Source of the DNA: Pseudomonadota bacterium
Lineage (GTDB): Bacteria > Pseudomonadota > Alphaproteobacteria > Caulobacterales > Aquidulcibacteraceae
Direction of reading: 5' to 3'
DNA: 64,000 bases
Assembly (NCBI GenBank): GCA_020161405.1
Contig: JAIUOD010000005.1
Location: 248,001-312,000 of the forward strand
The first letter of the stretch is position 1. Every line of letters begins with the position of its first letter. Made by a program: the position numbers and the translations under genes. The notes under the pieces were generated by a model. It had not been told where the DNA came from. It worked only from the letters and a program-made list of their open reading frames with translations, and did not search any database. Shown in pieces: positions 56,158 to 64,000 of the stretch.

Positions 56158-57126
56158 CTACAAATTATTATTGCTATTAAGCATGCGCCATTGCTGTGGC
56201 GTTAGTTCGAATTGTTTTTTAAAGGCACGTGAGAAGGCGGCACTTGAAAGATATCCTGATTTTTGGGAAATTTCAGCAATTGTATAATCAGTAAGGCGCA
56301 ATAAATATGTGGCACGATCAAGTCGCCAGCATGTTACATAGGCCGCAGGATTATATCCCACAAGTTTTTGAAACCTTTCCGCATAAGCAGAGCGCGACAT
56401 TCCTGCAACTTTTGCAAGTTCGCTAACAGTCCATTCTTTTTGCGGGTTATCGTGTATCGCACTGATTGATTTTCCAATCCTTGGGTCTAGTGCCCCCATA
56501 ATCCAGCCTATGCGCGAATTATTTTTTAATGACCAATCGCGAATACATTCAATAAAAACTATATCTAAAAGTCGTGAAATTATTGCTTGGGTTCCTGATA
56601 TTCTATCGTTTATATCATTGGTCAAAAATGAATATGCCCATTCAAGCATATGCAATAATTTTCCATCCTTATTTTCAACGATAATAAAGGGTGGAAGTAT
56701 CGATGAAATATGTTTTGCCAAAATCGGGTCAAAATTAAACGTACCGCTTAACCATGTTGCATGGCTTGATTTGCTTTTTGGGGTTTTGCTTTTTGCACTT
56801 TTCTTGTCCGAAGAATCACAAATTACGTGTTCGTTTGCGTGTGGGAAAAGGATGAGATCGCCGCGACTAAGTTTAACAATTTCATTTTCGTTATTGTTTG
56901 GGTAGTTTATATAAATTTCGCCTTCGGTAACGATGTGAAACCCCCTATATTGCGAATTATATTGCACGTTAAATGGCGACTGATGTTTTTCACTTTTGAA
57001 GTAAATTCCTTGCAGCCTAACTACATCCAAAATGGGCGACAAATTATCTCTATTCACATAAAATTTGCCACGCTCATGCTTTTGCGATTCCGTAGTTTGA
57101 GCAAATGAATTGAGCGTTTTGGACAT
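56158..57126 (-). CDS. AraC-family regulator
   Basis: 322 residues. N-terminal cupin-like ligand domain (GFHIVTEGEIYINYP) and C-terminal double HTH (TVSELAKVAGMSRSAYAERF; TIAEISQKSGYLSSAAFSRA). It lies 70 bases before the ketosynthase operon on the same strand and is divergent from the DJ-1/SDR operon. The divergent arrangement suggests that it controls the latter; it might also read through into the former. Confidence 0.9.
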   Translation of the reverse strand: MSKTLNSFAQTTESQKHERGKFYVNRDNLSPILDVVRLQGIYFKSEKHQSPFNVQYNSQYRGFHIVTEGEIYINYPNNNENEIVKLSRGDLILFPHANEHVICDSSDKKSAKSKTPKSKSSHATWLSGTFNFDPILAKHISSILPPFIIVENKDGKLLHMLEWAYSFLTNDINDRISGTQAIISRLLDIVFIECIRDWSLKNNSRIGWIMGALDPRIGKSISAIHDNPQKEWTVSELAKVAGMSRSAYAERFQKLVGYNPAAYVTCWRLDRATYLLRLTDYTIAEISQKSGYLSSAAFSRAFKKQFELTPQQWRMLNSNNNL

Positions 57127-57335
57127 TGTTAATTCTCCTATTTATTATATTAATGCAGAAATAAATAAACAAATCAATTTAATTTTCACAGCGTATTATA
57201 TTTAAATAGTATTTTGAATAAATTTTATATTATCCATGAATAATTGTATTTATGGAATAAACATTTGTGTGATTATTTGATTGAATTTATTTTTCAGTTT
57301 TATTTATTTGTTTTTATTTAAAAGAAAGAATTGTT
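57127..57335. promoter_or_regulatory. Divergent promoter region, AT-rich
   Basis: About 210 bases with very few G or C between divergent araC and DJ-1 genes. It includes AAAGAAAGAA before the plus-strand ATG. Promoters of both genes must lie here; I cannot name exact boxes. Confidence 0.5.
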
Positions 57336-58019
57336 ATGGCTAAAAAAATTCTTGTTGTATTAACAACTACAGAAAAATATCCAAATTTAAACCGTGCCAC
57401 AGGTGTTTGGTTGGGCGAAGTTGTTCACTTTGTTGAAAAAGTACAAGCAGCAGGGTTCCAAGTTGATTATGTAACCCCAAATGGTGGGTACACGCCAATT
57501 GATCCACATAGTCTTGCAATGGCTGAAGAAATTGATTGGAAATGGTATCACAATAGAGAATTTATGAACCGCCTTGGCACCACTTTATCAGCTTCAGAAG
57601 TGACAGCAGATGATTATTTTGCCATATATTATGTTGGTGGTCATGGTGTAATGTGGGACTTCCCAGATAATAAAGACTTCCAAGAATTGAGCAAAAAAAT
57701 CTATGAATCTGGTGGCTACGTAACTTCTGTATGTCATGGCGTTGTTGGCTTGTTAAATATCAAACTTTCAGACAGCACGCTTTTGATTGCTGATAAAGAA
57801 GTTACAGGTTTTTCAAATGAAGAAGAGCGTCTTGCCGAATTAACGCAATTTGTTCCATTCCTAACTGAAGATGAAATAGTTAAACGCGGCGCAAGATATG
57901 TTAAAGCAAGTGCACCATGGGATTCATTTGCCATTGCACACAATAGAGTGATTACAGGACAGAACCCTGCATCTGGTGGCGCTGTTGCTGATTTGCTGAT
58001 TGAAAAATACAGGGGATAA
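57336..58019 (+). CDS. DJ-1/PfpI-family (Hsp31-like) protein
   Basis: 227 residues. Nucleophile elbow SVCHGVVGLLN with Cys133, Gly-rich loop YVGGHGVMWDF and a conserved Glu near residue 28 (WLGEVV). This is the class of glyoxalase III or deglycase-like chaperones, handling reactive aldehydes. Followed by an SDR, spaced by two bases. Divergent from the AraC regulator. Confidence 0.92.
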   Translation: MAKKILVVLTTTEKYPNLNRATGVWLGEVVHFVEKVQAAGFQVDYVTPNGGYTPIDPHSLAMAEEIDWKWYHNREFMNRLGTTLSASEVTADDYFAIYYVGGHGVMWDFPDNKDFQELSKKIYESGGYVTSVCHGVVGLLNIKLSDSTLLIADKEVTGFSNEEERLAELTQFVPFLTEDEIVKRGARYVKASAPWDSFAIAHNRVITGQNPASGGAVADLLIEKYRG

Positions 58020-58021
58020 TA

Positions 58022-58795
58022 TTGGGTAAAACTATTCTTATAAGTGGCGGTGCAAGTGGTTTCGGCCGTGGTGTTGCATTTGGGCTTGTAAAGCTTGGAT
58101 ATGATGTGATTATCGGGTGCCAAATTTGGCCCCAAGTCACTGAAGTTCGTGCTGCCTTGGCGGCTGCAAATTTGAATGCAAAAGTTATTAAGCTTGATGT
58201 TTTAAATGAAATCGATGTTAAAAATGCAACAAAATATGATGTTGATATCCTTTTTAACAATGCTGGCATAATGGAATCAGGTTCAATGGTAGAGATACCA
58301 TTGTCTGTCGTACGTTCAGTTTTCGAAACAAATGTTTTTTCGGCTCTTAATTTGGCGCAATTATTTGCAAGAAAAATGATTAAAAAAGGCGGTGGCAGAA
58401 TTATTTGGACATCATCTGTTGCTGGCTTGGTAAAAGTGCCTTTTGATGGCGCATACGCAGCATCAAAGCATGCAGTAGAGGGAATATGTTCTGCTATGCG
58501 TGAAGAATTGGAACCATATGGCGTCCAATTAATCACTGTTAACCCTGGCGCATTTAAAACAGGCTTTAATGACACTGGTATGGAAACTATGGATCAATGG
58601 TGGGATCAAGGTGAACGCCTTACAAAACATTGGACAATTAGAGAGCTTACCTCGCAATATGACCCACAAATCATGATTGATGAGATTATTTCTATTGTTC
58701 AAGATGCCAATCCACATTATCGCAATGTAAGACCCAAGCAAGTTGAAGATATGGTTAAAGAACAACAATCAGAAGTTTGGAACTTAAAAGTATAA
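58022..58795 (+). CDS. Short-chain dehydrogenase/reductase
   Basis: 257 residues. Starts with TTG (AGGGG upstream). Cofactor motif SGGASGFGRG (8-17), Asn-Ala-Gly (NNAG, 79-82), catalytic Ser131/132, Tyr145 and Lys149 (YAASK). A carbonyl or alcohol dehydrogenase of unknown substrate. Probably cotranscribed with the DJ-1 gene in a reactive-aldehyde or solvent response. Confidence 0.92.
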   Translation: MGKTILISGGASGFGRGVAFGLVKLGYDVIIGCQIWPQVTEVRAALAAANLNAKVIKLDVLNEIDVKNATKYDVDILFNNAGIMESGSMVEIPLSVVRSVFETNVFSALNLAQLFARKMIKKGGGRIIWTSSVAGLVKVPFDGAYAASKHAVEGICSAMREELEPYGVQLITVNPGAFKTGFNDTGMETMDQWWDQGERLTKHWTIRELTSQYDPQIMIDEIISIVQDANPHYRNVRPKQVEDMVKEQQSEVWNLKV

Positions 58796-58797
58796 AA

Positions 58798-58822
58798 TTG
58801 ACGGGGCGTATTGCCCCGTCAA
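58798..58822 (+). terminator. SDR terminator
   Basis: TTGACGGGGC-GTATT-GCCCCGTCAA, 10-bp perfect stem immediately after the SDR stop. It is overlapped by the frame of the following gene remnant. Confidence 0.85.
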
Positions 58823-59217
58823 ATGCTTATTTTGAATTAGCAAACCCAATTAAGGCGCGCTTTGTAAGATATGTTCACGGCCATGTTGGCGCTGCAAATC
58901 TTGCGATTTCCGATATTCGCATTTTTGGCAATGCGGGTGGAAAGATTGTAAAACCTCCTAAAGATTTGGTCGTTAAACGCGATACAGATGAGCGAAACGC
59001 CTTTGTAACATGGCAAAAAGTAAAGGGTGCAGTGGGTTATAATATTCGTTGGGGTATAAAACCTGATAGGCTTCATTTAAATTATCAAATCTTTGCCGAT
59101 GAACCAAATGCAAAAGAAATTCGCGCTTTAAACAAAGGCGTTTCATATTATTTTGCCATCGAAGCCTTTGACGAAAATGGGATTTCAGGGCTTTCAAAAA
59201 TCATTGAAGTGAAATAA
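58823..59217 (+). pseudogene. 3' remnant of a larger secreted protein (F5/8 C-like + fibronectin III end)
   Basis: The frame encodes ARFVRYVHGHVGAANLAISDIRIFG, cut here to short blocks such as FVRYVHGH and ISDIRIFGN, which is the end of a discoidin/F5/8-C-type domain, followed by a complete fibronectin III domain (AFVTWQKVKGAVGYNIRWG; VSYYFAIEAFDENGISGLSK). Glycoside hydrolases with this tail are several hundred residues long. Here the reading frame starts inside the SDR terminator, with no signal peptide and no ribosome site, so it is a truncated remnant left by a deletion or replacement. Confidence 0.7.
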
Positions 59218-60264
59218 TTAATTCCTTTGCTTTTCCTTCAGATTGGCACAGGCAATTTTATTGCCGCCATTACACGCTGTAACCATTAATTTGTCGGCAA
59301 ATTCTTGATTGCGCGCCACACCAACACCATTGGAATAAAGAATTGCAAGGTTTACACACCCATCACTTGAACCATTTTCACAGGCTTTTTGTGCATAATA
59401 AAAGGCGTTTTCAAAATTAACCTGTGTGCCAAGTCCCTTTTTATACAAAAGCGATAAATTGTTACATGCGTCAAAATTTTCGTTATCACAGCCAATTGAA
59501 TAATGTTTAATTGCGCCTTGATAATCCTGCTTACCGGCTTTGCCATCTTCTTCGATTACGCCTGCATAAAGGCAAGAAATTGCAACGCCATATTGGCATG
59601 CAAAATCACTGGCCTTTAAAGAATTTATATAATCTTGTTTTGAATACAAAAATAAACCAAAATTCCCACAACCTGCCACAGATTTTAATTCGCATGCACG
59701 TTTCATATATTGGCCGCTTTTTTCAATATCCTGTTTGAAAATGCGCCCATCCTTATACATAAGGCCAATTTCACTACAGCCGTCACCACCCAATAAATCG
59801 CATGATTTTTGCGTATAAAGCGCTTCTTTTGGTTTTTCTTCTTCGCCGAAAAAGCCACTTCTATAAACAAGTGCGAGGTTTTCACAGCCCTTTACGGAAT
59901 CATATTTCACATTCAAATCGCATGATTTTTTGAATAAATCGGTGGCGGTTTTTATATCATTTGTCACGCCATAGCCATTTTGAAAGATCAAACCAAGATT
60001 ATTGCACGCCGAAGGCAAATTGGCATCACAGGCGATATTTAGATATTTTTTCGCCTGTTCATAATCACTTTGCCCCAAATCGCCATAAAAATACAAATCA
60101 CCCAAGGCCTCGCATGATTGCTTTTTATCAGCTGCGCATTCAGCAATAAGCGGCTTTTGCGCCTCTTGAAATTTGGATGCATTATATAAATCAAGCCCCA
60201 CCCCCTGCGCCAAAGCACCAAAAGGCATCAAAACCACCAAAACCAAACCCCAAATCCCGCGCAT
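59218..60264 (-). CDS. Sel1-repeat (Hcp-like) secreted protein
   Basis: 348 residues from ATG 60264. Signal peptide MRGIWGLVLVVLMPFGALAQ. About eight Sel1-like repeats with paired Cys, such as CNNLGLIFQNGYGV and CSEIGLMYKDGRI, giving disulphide-bridged helices as in the cysteine-rich Hcp proteins. Likely a periplasmic protein-binding scaffold. Confidence 0.9.
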   Translation of the reverse strand: MRGIWGLVLVVLMPFGALAQGVGLDLYNASKFQEAQKPLIAECAADKKQSCEALGDLYFYGDLGQSDYEQAKKYLNIACDANLPSACNNLGLIFQNGYGVTNDIKTATDLFKKSCDLNVKYDSVKGCENLALVYRSGFFGEEEKPKEALYTQKSCDLLGGDGCSEIGLMYKDGRIFKQDIEKSGQYMKRACELKSVAGCGNFGLFLYSKQDYINSLKASDFACQYGVAISCLYAGVIEEDGKAGKQDYQGAIKHYSIGCDNENFDACNNLSLLYKKGLGTQVNFENAFYYAQKACENGSSDGCVNLAILYSNGVGVARNQEFADKLMVTACNGGNKIACANLKEKQRN

Positions 60265-60366
60265 AAAAACCCTCAAAAATGTTAGCAATCCATAACATAA
60301 AATTCTTGCCAAACAAATTTGGCATTTATAAGGCATATTTGGATTGGGGGATAATTGTTTTCAATT

Positions 60367-60531
60367 CTGCTCCCCAATTATTGGGGAGCTGTCACGAAGT
60401 GACTGAGGGGTAAAACGGTTCGGCAAATAGCAATGCTATTGTTTTTGCCTTACGGCAAAGCGGTTTTTGAAAAACCGCTTACCCTTCCGTCTCGCTACGC
60501 GAGCCACCTTCCCAATAATTGGGAAGGAGGA
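60367..60531 (+). repeat. Hairpin-rich repeat, copy 1
   Basis: About 165 bases with in order: CTCCCCAA-TTA-TTGGGGAG; GTCAC-GAA-GTGAC (60391-60403); ATAGC-AAT-GCTAT; TTGCC-TTAC-GGCAA; AAGCGGTTTTT-G-AAAAACCGCTT (60458-60480); CTCGC-TAC-GCGAG; CCTTCCCAAT-A-ATTGGGAAGG (60507-60527). It is repeated in the same orientation at 60,933. Confidence 0.9.
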
Positions 60532-60568
60532 TGGTTGCATGAATTGAATGCTGTGTTAAAAAAAATGA

Positions 60569-60931
60569 ATGAATAAATTTCGTAATCAACCAATAGCGAA
60601 GAAGCTGCGCAAACAAATGTCGCCGCCCGAAGTAATGCTTTGGCTTAGGTTGCGTAAACGCCATGAAGGCCATCCGAATTGGCGCAGGCAATATGCGTAT
60701 GAAAATTATATTTTTGATTTCTATTGTCCTGCAATTCATTTGATAATCGAGATTGATAGTGAAAGTCATATTATGGGTAATAATCCAGAACGCGATGAAA
60801 AACGTGACGAATTTTTAAAATCGCGTGGTTTTGAAATCCATAGGATTTGGGCAAAAGACGTATTAGATAAGCCAGATGAAATTGCAAATAATATTAGAAA
60901 TTATGCATTTCAAAAATTCAATGCAAAATAA
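60569..60931 (+). CDS. DUF559-family endonuclease-like protein
   Basis: 120 residues. Typical DUF559 (vsr/PD-(D/E)XK-like) order: AKKLRKQMSPPEVMLWLRLR, then RRQYAYENYIFDFYCP and IIEIDSESH (D-x-D/E-x-E core), ending RRFDEILK-type RDEFLKSRGFEIHRIW. The fold suggests a nuclease; no activity is established for this domain to my knowledge. It is placed exactly between two copies of the hairpin repeat. Confidence 0.88.
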   Translation: MNKFRNQPIAKKLRKQMSPPEVMLWLRLRKRHEGHPNWRRQYAYENYIFDFYCPAIHLIIEIDSESHIMGNNPERDEKRDEFLKSRGFEIHRIWAKDVLDKPDEIANNIRNYAFQKFNAK

Positions 60932-60932
60932 T

Positions 60933-61094
60933 CTGCTCCCCAATTATTGGGGAGCTGTCGCGGAGCGACTGAAGGGTAAAACCTATCAGCAAGTGACAAT
61001 GCTTTTTTTTTTGCCTAACGGCAAAGCGGTTTTTGAAAACCGCTTACCCTTCCGAGCGCTTCGCGCCCACCCTCCAAATAATTGGGAAGGAGAA
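60933..61094 (+). repeat. Hairpin-rich repeat, copy 2
   Basis: Same order as copy 1: CTCCCCAA-TTA-TTGGGGAG (60936-60954); GTCGC-GGA-GCGAC (60957-60969, compensated pair change against copy 1); TTGCC-TAAC-GGCAA; AAGCGGTTTTTGAAAACCGCTT (61024-61045); GCGC-TTC-GCGC; a degenerate CCTCCAAATAATTGGGAAGG end. Confidence 0.9.
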
Positions 61095-61356
61095 TCATGT
61101 GTCCCACTTGACCTTTCGCCCTTTGTGGGTTAATGGCGCGCTATCTTTATTGGGGTGGGGGAAATCTTGCCTGTTTTAAAGCTTTAAAACTAAATCAGCT
61201 ATTGAATTGAATATGGCTTTTGCGGATACCGCGCACGTCCCAAGGGGGGCGCGATTTTCGTTGGTTTATATGCATTTATAGCTGCCAAAGTTGCTAAACT
61301 CGGGAAACCGAAAATTTTGGATTAATGCCCGAAAGGGTATAAAGGAAAAGAAAAAT

Positions 61357-61728
61357 ATGCCTACGATCAACCAATTGATCAGAAAACCGCGCTCTCCACT
61401 TGTAGTGCGTAACAAGGTTCCAGCTTTGAAAGGCTGCCCTCAACGTCGTGGCGTTTGCACACGCGTTTATACAACAACTCCGAAAAAACCAAACTCTGCA
61501 TTGCGTAAAGTTGCTAAAGTTCGTCTTACAACTGGCACAGAGGCGGTTTGCTACATCCCTGGTGAAGGCCACAACCTTCAAGAGCACAGCGTTGTTCTTG
61601 TTCGCGGCGGTCGTGTAAAAGATTTGCCGGGTGTTCGTTACCACATTCTTCGCGGTGTTCTTGATACTCAAGGTGTTAAAGACCGTAAACAACGTCGTTC
61701 GCATTATGGCGCGAAACGTCCGAAGTAA
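61357..61728 (+). CDS. rpsL: 30S ribosomal protein S12
   Basis: 123 residues from ATG 61357 ([13 protein letters not shown], with AAAGGAAAAG upstream). Conserved [16 protein letters not shown] with the two streptomycin-determinant Lys sites (PKKPNSA and [10 protein letters not shown]). A longer upstream frame is not used. First gene of the str operon. Confidence 0.98.
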   Translation: MPTINQLIRKPRSPLVVRNKVPALKGCPQRRGVCTRVYTTTPKKPNSALRKVAKVRLTTGTEAVCYIPGEGHNLQEHSVVLVRGGRVKDLPGVRYHILRGVLDTQGVKDRKQRRSHYGAKRPK

Positions 61729-61816
61729 TTTTATTTCTAACTTATAGACACCCCCCGATGATGCCCAAAAAGTTGCAGACTTTTTGGATAAGCTGAAGAG
61801 GGAAAAAGGATAAAAA

Positions 61817-62287
61817 ATGTCTCGTCGTCACTCTGCTGAAAAGCGTGAAATTCTTCCAGATCCGAAATTCGGTGATTTGGATGTCACAAAATTGATGAAT
61901 TATGTAATGTATGAAGGCAAGAAATCAGTTGCCGAAAGCATTATTTATGGTGCCTTTGACCTTTGCGAAAAACGTGCAAAACGCGATTCTATTGCGATTT
62001 TCCACGACGCGTTGGACAATGTTTCACCTGCAATCGAAGTTCGTTCACGCCGCGTTGGTGGTGCAACTTACCAGGTTCCAGTTGAAGTTCGCGCTGAACG
62101 TCGTAAGGCTTTGGCTTTACGTTGGTTGGTGGGCGCTGCTCGCAAGCGTAATGAGCAAACTATGCAAGAACGTCTTGCTGGTGAATTGCTTGATGCTGCT
62201 TCAAATCGTGGCTCTGCAGTCAAAAAACGTGAGGATACTCACAAAATGGCTGAAGCAAACCGCGCATTCTCCCACTATCGTTGGTAA
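61817..62287 (+). CDS. rpsG: 30S ribosomal protein S7
   Basis: 156 residues. [37 protein letters not shown] and [18 protein letters not shown] at the C-terminus. Binds the 3' major domain of 16S rRNA and starts assembly of the head. Start preceded by GAGGGAAAAAGG. Confidence 0.98.
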   Translation: MSRRHSAEKREILPDPKFGDLDVTKLMNYVMYEGKKSVAESIIYGAFDLCEKRAKRDSIAIFHDALDNVSPAIEVRSRRVGGATYQVPVEVRAERRKALALRWLVGAARKRNEQTMQERLAGELLDAASNRGSAVKKREDTHKMAEANRAFSHYRW

Positions 62288-62305
62288 TTATAGAAGGTTT
62301 GTATC

Positions 62306-64000
62306 ATGGCCCGTACACACGCGGTTGAAGACTATCGCAACTTTGGCATCATGGCTCACATTGATGCCGGTAAAACAACTACTACTGAACGCATTCTTTA
62401 CTACACTGGTAAATCGCACAAAATTGGTGAGGTGCATGATGGCGCCGCAACTATGGACTGGATGACCCAAGAACAAGAACGCGGTATCACAATCACTTCT
62501 GCGGCAACTACTTGCTTCTGGAAAGACAAACGCCTTAACATCATCGACACCCCAGGACACGTTGACTTCACAATCGAAGTTGAGCGTTCTTTGCGCGTTC
62601 TTGACGGTGCGGTTTGCGTTCTTGACGGAAACCAAGGTGTTGAGCCGCAAACAGAAACTGTTTGGCGTCAAGCTGACAAATACGACGTTCCACGCGTTGT
62701 TTTCGTAAACAAAATGGACAAATTGGGCGCAGATTTCTATATGTGCGTTGACCAAATCGTTACACGTGTTGGCGGTAAACCTGTTTGTTTACAATTGCCT
62801 ATCGGCGCTGAAAACAATTTCAAAGGTGTTGTTGACTTGGTTGCAATGAAAGCAATTGTTTGGCAAGAAGAATCTTTGGGTGCAAAATTCGACGTGGTTG
62901 AAATTCCTGCTGACCTTAAAGATAAAGCTGAAGAATATCGTGAGAAATTGGTTGAAGCGGCTGTTGAAGTTGATGACGCGGCAATGGAAGCTTATTTAGA
63001 AGGTAATATCCCTTCTGAAGACGAATTGAAACGCCTTGTTCGCTTGGCAGTTTTCAAACGTGCTTTCCATCCTGTATTCTGCGGTTCTGCGTTCAAAAAT
63101 AAAGGTGTTCAACCTTTGCTTGATGCGGTTGTTGATTATCTTCCTTCACCGATTGATCGCGGCGAAGTTAAAGGTATCGATTTCAAAACTGAAGAAGAAA
63201 CTGTTCGTAAACCATCTGATGCTGAACCAATGTCATTGCTTGCGTTCAAAATCATGGACGACCCATTCGTTGGCACAATCACTTTCTGCCGCGTTTATTC
63301 AGGCGTTCTTCAAGCAGGTACAACTGTTCTTAACTCATCACGTGATAAAAAAGAGCGTATCGGCCGTATGTTGCTTATGCACTCTAATAACCGTGAAGAT
63401 ATCAAAGAAGCTTATGCTGGCGATATCGTGGCTTTGGCTGGTCTTAAAGAGGTTCGCACTGGTGACACTCTTTGCGATAGCTTGAAACCAGTTATCCTAG
63501 AGCGTATGGAATTCCCACAACCGGTTATCGAAATCGCTGTTGAGCCTAAAACTAAAGCTGACCAAGAAAAACTTGGTATCGCGCTTTCTAAATTGGCAGC
63601 AGAAGATCCATCATTCCAAGTTTCAACTGACCATGAATCTGGTCAAACCATCCTTAAAGGTATGGGCGAGTTGCACTTGGACATTAAAGTGGACATTCTT
63701 AAACGTACTTATAACGTTGATGCAAACATCGGTCAGCCGAAAGTTGCTTACCGTGAGAAAATCAATAAGCTTGCTGAAATTGATTATACTCACAAAAAGC
63801 AATCTGGTGGTTCTGGTCAGTTCGCACGTATCAAAGTTATCTTTGAACCAGGTACTCCTGGCGAAGGCTTCCAATTTGAATCTAAAATCGTTGGTGGTGC
63901 GGTTCCTAAAGAATATATCCCTGGCGTTATCAAAGGTCTTGAAGGTTCTGTTGACAATGGTCTTTTGGCTGGCTTCCCAGTTATCGACCTTAAAGCAACA
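62306..64000 (+). CDS. fusA: Elongation factor G (3' end cut by window)
   Basis: 565 codons visible. GTPase G1 [13 protein letters not shown], switch [11 protein letters not shown]3 DTPGHVDF and G4 NKMD. Then domain II ([14 protein letters not shown]) and III-IV. It catalyses translocation on the ribosome. The ATG at 62306 lies 18 bases after the rpsG stop. About 130 residues are missing at the right edge. Confidence 0.98.
   Translation, partial: MARTHAVEDYRNFGIMAHIDAGKTTTTERILYYTGKSHKIGEVHDGAATMDWMTQEQERGITITSAATTCFWKDKRLNIIDTPGHVDFTIEVERSLRVLDGAVCVLDGNQGVEPQTETVWRQADKYDVPRVVFVNKMDKLGADFYMCVDQIVTRVGGKPVCLQLPIGAENNFKGVVDLVAMKAIVWQEESLGAKFDVVEIPADLKDKAEEYREKLVEAAVEVDDAAMEAYLEGNIPSEDELKRLVRLAVFKRAFHPVFCGSAFKNKGVQPLLDAVVDYLPSPIDRGEVKGIDFKTEEETVRKPSDAEPMSLLAFKIMDDPFVGTITFCRVYSGVLQAGTTVLNSSRDKKERIGRMLLMHSNNREDIKEAYAGDIVALAGLKEVRTGDTLCDSLKPVILERMEFPQPVIEIAVEPKTKADQEKLGIALSKLAAEDPSFQVSTDHESGQTILKGMGELHLDIKVDILKRTYNVDANIGQPKVAYREKINKLAEIDYTHKKQSGGSGQFARIKVIFEPGTPGEGFQFESKIVGGAVPKEYIPGVIKGLEGSVDNGLLAGFPVIDLKAT

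Noticed and set aside
1..64000. CRISPR array
   Set aside because: No regularly spaced repeats were seen; the only direct repeats are the two hairpin-rich copies around DUF559.

Overview
The window looks like one chromosome segment of an AT-rich Gram-negative bacterium, most likely an alphaproteobacterium. The reasons are a short CinA-type protein, a PhaR-type PHA regulator next to a thiolase, a dnaK promoter that fits the alphaproteobacterial RpoH pattern (CTTG-N17-CCCATAT), a DapD/HAD/ArgB block and a GC-rich 'ACCCCGCA-TCAAG-TGCGGGGT' palindrome of the kind seen often in that class. I cannot place it to a genus.

Region 1 (1 to about 20,390) is the right-hand part of an integrated genomic island. 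Its right edge abuts a tRNA-Leu(UAA) gene. A large serine recombinase next to that edge reads through the tRNA gene in antisense. The cargo is a type I restriction-modification methylase (hsdM, running off the left edge), a GC-rich multi-hairpin segment that looks like an unannotated structured RNA (about 2455-2850), a small resolvase, a secreted protein, a membrane protein and a coiled-coil protein, a protein with a duplicated domain, a degenerate ROK-like protein paired with an acidic partner, several small plasmid/ICE-type proteins, a possible PD-(D/E)XK-like protein, a VirD4/TraG-like coupling ATPase with a separately encoded membrane partner, and an HNH nuclease. No relaxase or other type IV secretion gene is visible in this part.

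Region 2 (20.4-46.3 kb) is mostly core genome: cinA-like, map, radC, an MFS exporter, dnaK-(OmdA domain)-dnaJ, a PHA thiolase and phaR, four tandem GNAT acetyltransferases with a crotonase, a two-component system followed by two paralogous outer-membrane barrels, bolA, purB, an AraC-GyrI regulator, a DUF1508 gene whose Shine-Dalgarno lies in the preceding terminator, dapD, a HAD phosphatase, argB, an unusual LEA-like/BON/OmpA protein, a quinone oxidoreductase, an EamA transporter and trmD.

Region 3 (46.4-59.2 kb) holds an M1 aminopeptidase and then a tightly coupled seven-gene minus-strand operon: ketosynthase III, NAD-dependent reductase/epimerase, metallo-beta-lactamase-fold hydrolase, adenylate-forming enzyme, ATP-grasp ligase, GNAT-like protein, Rieske oxygenase. 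Six junctions overlap. It looks like a small-molecule or lipid pathway that I do not recognise and is the best candidate for an undescribed biosynthetic system. Next to it is an AraC regulator divergent from a DJ-1/PfpI-SDR operon, followed by the remnant of a larger secreted protein.

Region 4 (59.2-64 kb) has a Sel1-repeat protein, a DUF559 endonuclease flanked by two direct copies of a roughly 160-base hairpin-rich repeat (with compensatory base changes between copies), and the start of the str operon (rpsL, rpsG, fusA running off the right edge).
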